This document shows positions 62,714-64,000 of a stretch of DNA of 64,000 nt, in pieces; position 1 is the first letter of the stretch, and every line of letters begins with the position of its first letter. The DNA lies in the NCBI RefSeq assembly GCF_034424175.1, contig NZ_CP139986.1, forward strand, positions 3,596,001 through 3,660,000, given 5' to 3'. The notes under the pieces are model-generated. The model had not been told where the DNA came from. It was given only the letters and a program-made list of their open reading frames with translations, and did not search any database. The stretch comes from Kluyvera intermedia. Lineage in GTDB: Bacteria; Pseudomonadota; Gammaproteobacteria; Enterobacterales; Enterobacteriaceae. The translations under genes were made by a program, and so were the position numbers.

Positions 62714-63604
62714 CTACGACACCGGTACTTTTTGTGCGCGAAACACACTCGGCGAGCATCCAACTAAGCGGTTAAAAAAGCGGGCAAAATAAGCCGGATC
62801 CTTAAACCCCAGCTGCCAGGCAATCTCACTCACCGCGCTGTCGGAAAACAGCAGCAGCCGTTTTGCCTCGCGCAGTTGACGGTCGAAAATCAGCCGCTTT
62901 GGTGGTCGGTTGGCAAAGCGGCGGCAGATATCGGTCAACCGCGATTCAGTAAGGTGGAGTTCACAGGCGTAGTCCGGTACCGTCCAGTGCCGATGGTAGT
63001 GAGTGTCGATCATCTGGTTAAAGCGCTGAAATAGCTTCAGTTCGCCACGCACCCCGCTCCCCGCATGATCGTCGAGCGAAGCATTACGTAATAGCAGCGT
63101 AAATACCGCCTGCGCCAGCAGCACCAGCGTATGTTCGCGCCCCGCCAACTGAGAAGTTGATTCACGCTGTATTAACCGCCAATAGTGCGCCAGCGCCGCC
63201 AGCTCTTCCGGTTTGTCCGCTAGCGATAAGCACATTCCCGGCAGACCAAACGCCTCTCGGGTGCCGGGATACAGCACTTCCAGCAGGGGCCAGATAAGAT
63301 CTTCTCTTACCGTGAGTACATGCCCGTCACTGTCCGACTCGGTAATAAACGCATGTGGTACCGACGGTGGCGTCAGCACGAACAGCGGGGCCTGAACCGA
63401 ATAGCGATGGTCATCGAGCTGTAGCTCAATCTGTCCAGTATCGAGAAAGTGCATCTGGAAAAACTGATCGTGGCGATGCGCCTGCATATCGCGGCCAAAA
63501 AAATCGGCCATTCTGGCAAACGACTGATAGTGAACGTCTTTACTGCCCAGACTCTCTTCATACTCGGTACTAATATCGATATTGGTAATCGTCTGCTGGC
63601 ACAT
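62714..63604 (-). CDS. hpaA: AraC-family activator of the hpaBC operon
   Basis: A 296-residue regulator with an N-terminal cupin-like sensor domain (QMHFLDTGQIELQLDDHRYS, TPPSVPHAFIT) and a C-terminal AraC/XylS DNA-binding domain (about residues 195-290; LHLTESRLTDICRRFANRPPK, IAWQLGFKDPAYFARFFNRLVG). In E. coli W, HpaA activates hpaBC in response to 4-hydroxyphenylacetate. The start at 63604 (MCQQTITNIDIS) is set by homology. It follows hpaX by 11 bases. Confidence 0.93.
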   Translation of the reverse strand: MCQQTITNIDISTEYEESLGSKDVHYQSFARMADFFGRDMQAHRHDQFFQMHFLDTGQIELQLDDHRYSVQAPLFVLTPPSVPHAFITESDSDGHVLTVREDLIWPLLEVLYPGTREAFGLPGMCLSLADKPEELAALAHYWRLIQRESTSQLAGREHTLVLLAQAVFTLLLRNASLDDHAGSGVRGELKLFQRFNQMIDTHYHRHWTVPDYACELHLTESRLTDICRRFANRPPKRLIFDRQLREAKRLLLFSDSAVSEIAWQLGFKDPAYFARFFNRLVGCSPSVFRAQKVPVS

Positions 63605-63615
63605 GGCGGCCTCCT

Positions 63616-64000
63616 CTACGGCGTCGCCCGCGGACGGGAGGATTTCATCGGGATCAGCCAGACAATCACCGCCCCCACCACCAGCAACCCGGCGACAAAC
63701 CACAAGCCGCTGTTAAAGCTGCCGGTGACATCTTTAAGCCAGCCGATCATAAATGGGCTTAATGCCGATCCGATGTTGCCGGTCGCATTGATCACCGCAA
63801 TACCTATCGCGCGAGCGCGCAGACTAATCGACTGATCCGGCGTCGTCCAGAAGATCACCATCGCACTAAATGAGCCGGTTGAGGCCATCACGATCCCCAA
63901 CAGTTGGATCAGACTATGATCGGTCGCCGAAGCCAATAACCACCCCGCCGCCGCAAACAGGAACGGCAGCGCCGTATGGTGTTTACGCTCCTGATATTTA
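63616..64000 (-). CDS. hpaX: 4-hydroxyphenylacetate permease, C-terminal part (cut by window edge)
   Basis: The last about 128 residues of an MFS permease of the anion:cation symporter family. Three to four membrane helices and the ARAIGIAVINATGNIGSALSPFMIGWLKD segment (shown here as a location, near 63740-63830) match HpaX. The N-terminal two thirds lie beyond base 64000. It is followed by hpaA and hpaBC in the same direction, the E. coli W order. Confidence 0.9.
   Translation of the reverse strand, partial: KYQERKHHTALPFLFAAAGWLLASATDHSLIQLLGIVMASTGSFSAMVIFWTTPDQSISLRARAIGIAVINATGNIGSALSPFMIGWLKDVTGSFNSGLWFVAGLLVVGAVIVWLIPMKSSRPRATP

Noticed and set aside
1..64000. tRNA, rRNA, prophage or insertion sequence
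   Set aside because: I looked for cloverleaf-like segments, integrase or transposase proteins and phage structural genes and saw none.

Overview
The window is a chromosomal segment of a member of the Enterobacteriaceae. Gene content and order are those of the E. coli/Salmonella 8-9 minute region (tgt-queA-acpH ... malZ-proY-brnQ-phoRB-sbcDC-mak-rdgC-ppnP-aroM-aroL-yaiI-proC-psiF-phoA-iraP-ddlA-yaiZ-yaiY-yaiW-sbmA-ampH-yaiV-hemB), read in the opposite direction to the E. coli map. The proteins are close to, but not identical with, those of E. coli. tsaA, an MdtG-like transporter, olsF, and tau, mmu and hpa genes close together suggest Citrobacter or a near relative. The genus is an inference. 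No rRNA, tRNA, prophage, IS element or CRISPR array was seen.

Region by region. (1) 1-3.1 kb: tRNA queuosine genes tgt (cut by the window edge) and queA, acpH, and a TsaA-type peroxiredoxin. (2) 3.2-10.1 kb: a complete ecpABCDE pilus operon led by a LuxR-type regulator that does not resemble E. coli EcpR, followed at 10.6-11.9 kb by a divergent ToxR-like/FidL-like membrane regulator pair. This stretch is AT-rich and looks acquired. (3) 12-16.3 kb: a LysR regulator divergent from an isochorismatase-fold hydrolase, a membrane-anchored monooxygenase-like protein and an amidohydrolase with an unusual Cys/His-rich tail. (4) 16.3-44 kb: conserved backbone for maltodextrin breakdown, amino acid transport, phosphate sensing (phoBR with a Pho box, phoA with a Pho box), DNA repair (sbcCD, rdgC), shikimate kinase, proline synthesis, D-Ala ligase, and peptide uptake or cell wall (sbmA, yaiW, ampH). 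Backbone genes missing relative to E. coli are araJ, yaiA and dgcC. (5) 44-50.3 kb: an EhaB/UpaC-type autotransporter, hemB and a two-domain OlsF-type ornithine lipid synthase. (6) 50.4-56.4 kb: sulfur scavenging by tauABCD (taurine) and mmuPM (S-methylmethionine). (7) 56.5-64 kb: a repeat array, a RoxA ribosomal oxygenase, a PAS-PAS-GGDEF diguanylate cyclase, a small zinc-ribbon protein, and the start of the 4-hydroxyphenylacetate cluster (hpaC, hpaB, hpaA, and hpaX cut by the edge).

Two dispersed repeat families run through the window. One is a 29-bp REP-like palindromic unit at seven sites, clustered around olsF and tau. The other is an element of about 105-120 bp bounded by inverted repeats of about 21 bp, found as single copies at 28.0 and 62.6 kb and expanded at 56.6 kb into six roughly 81-bp tandem units arranged as three dimers. 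The most interesting items for follow-up are the re-wired pilus regulatory region, the amidohydrolase operon, the expanded repeat array, and a perfect palindrome with terminator features in the leader of yaiV.
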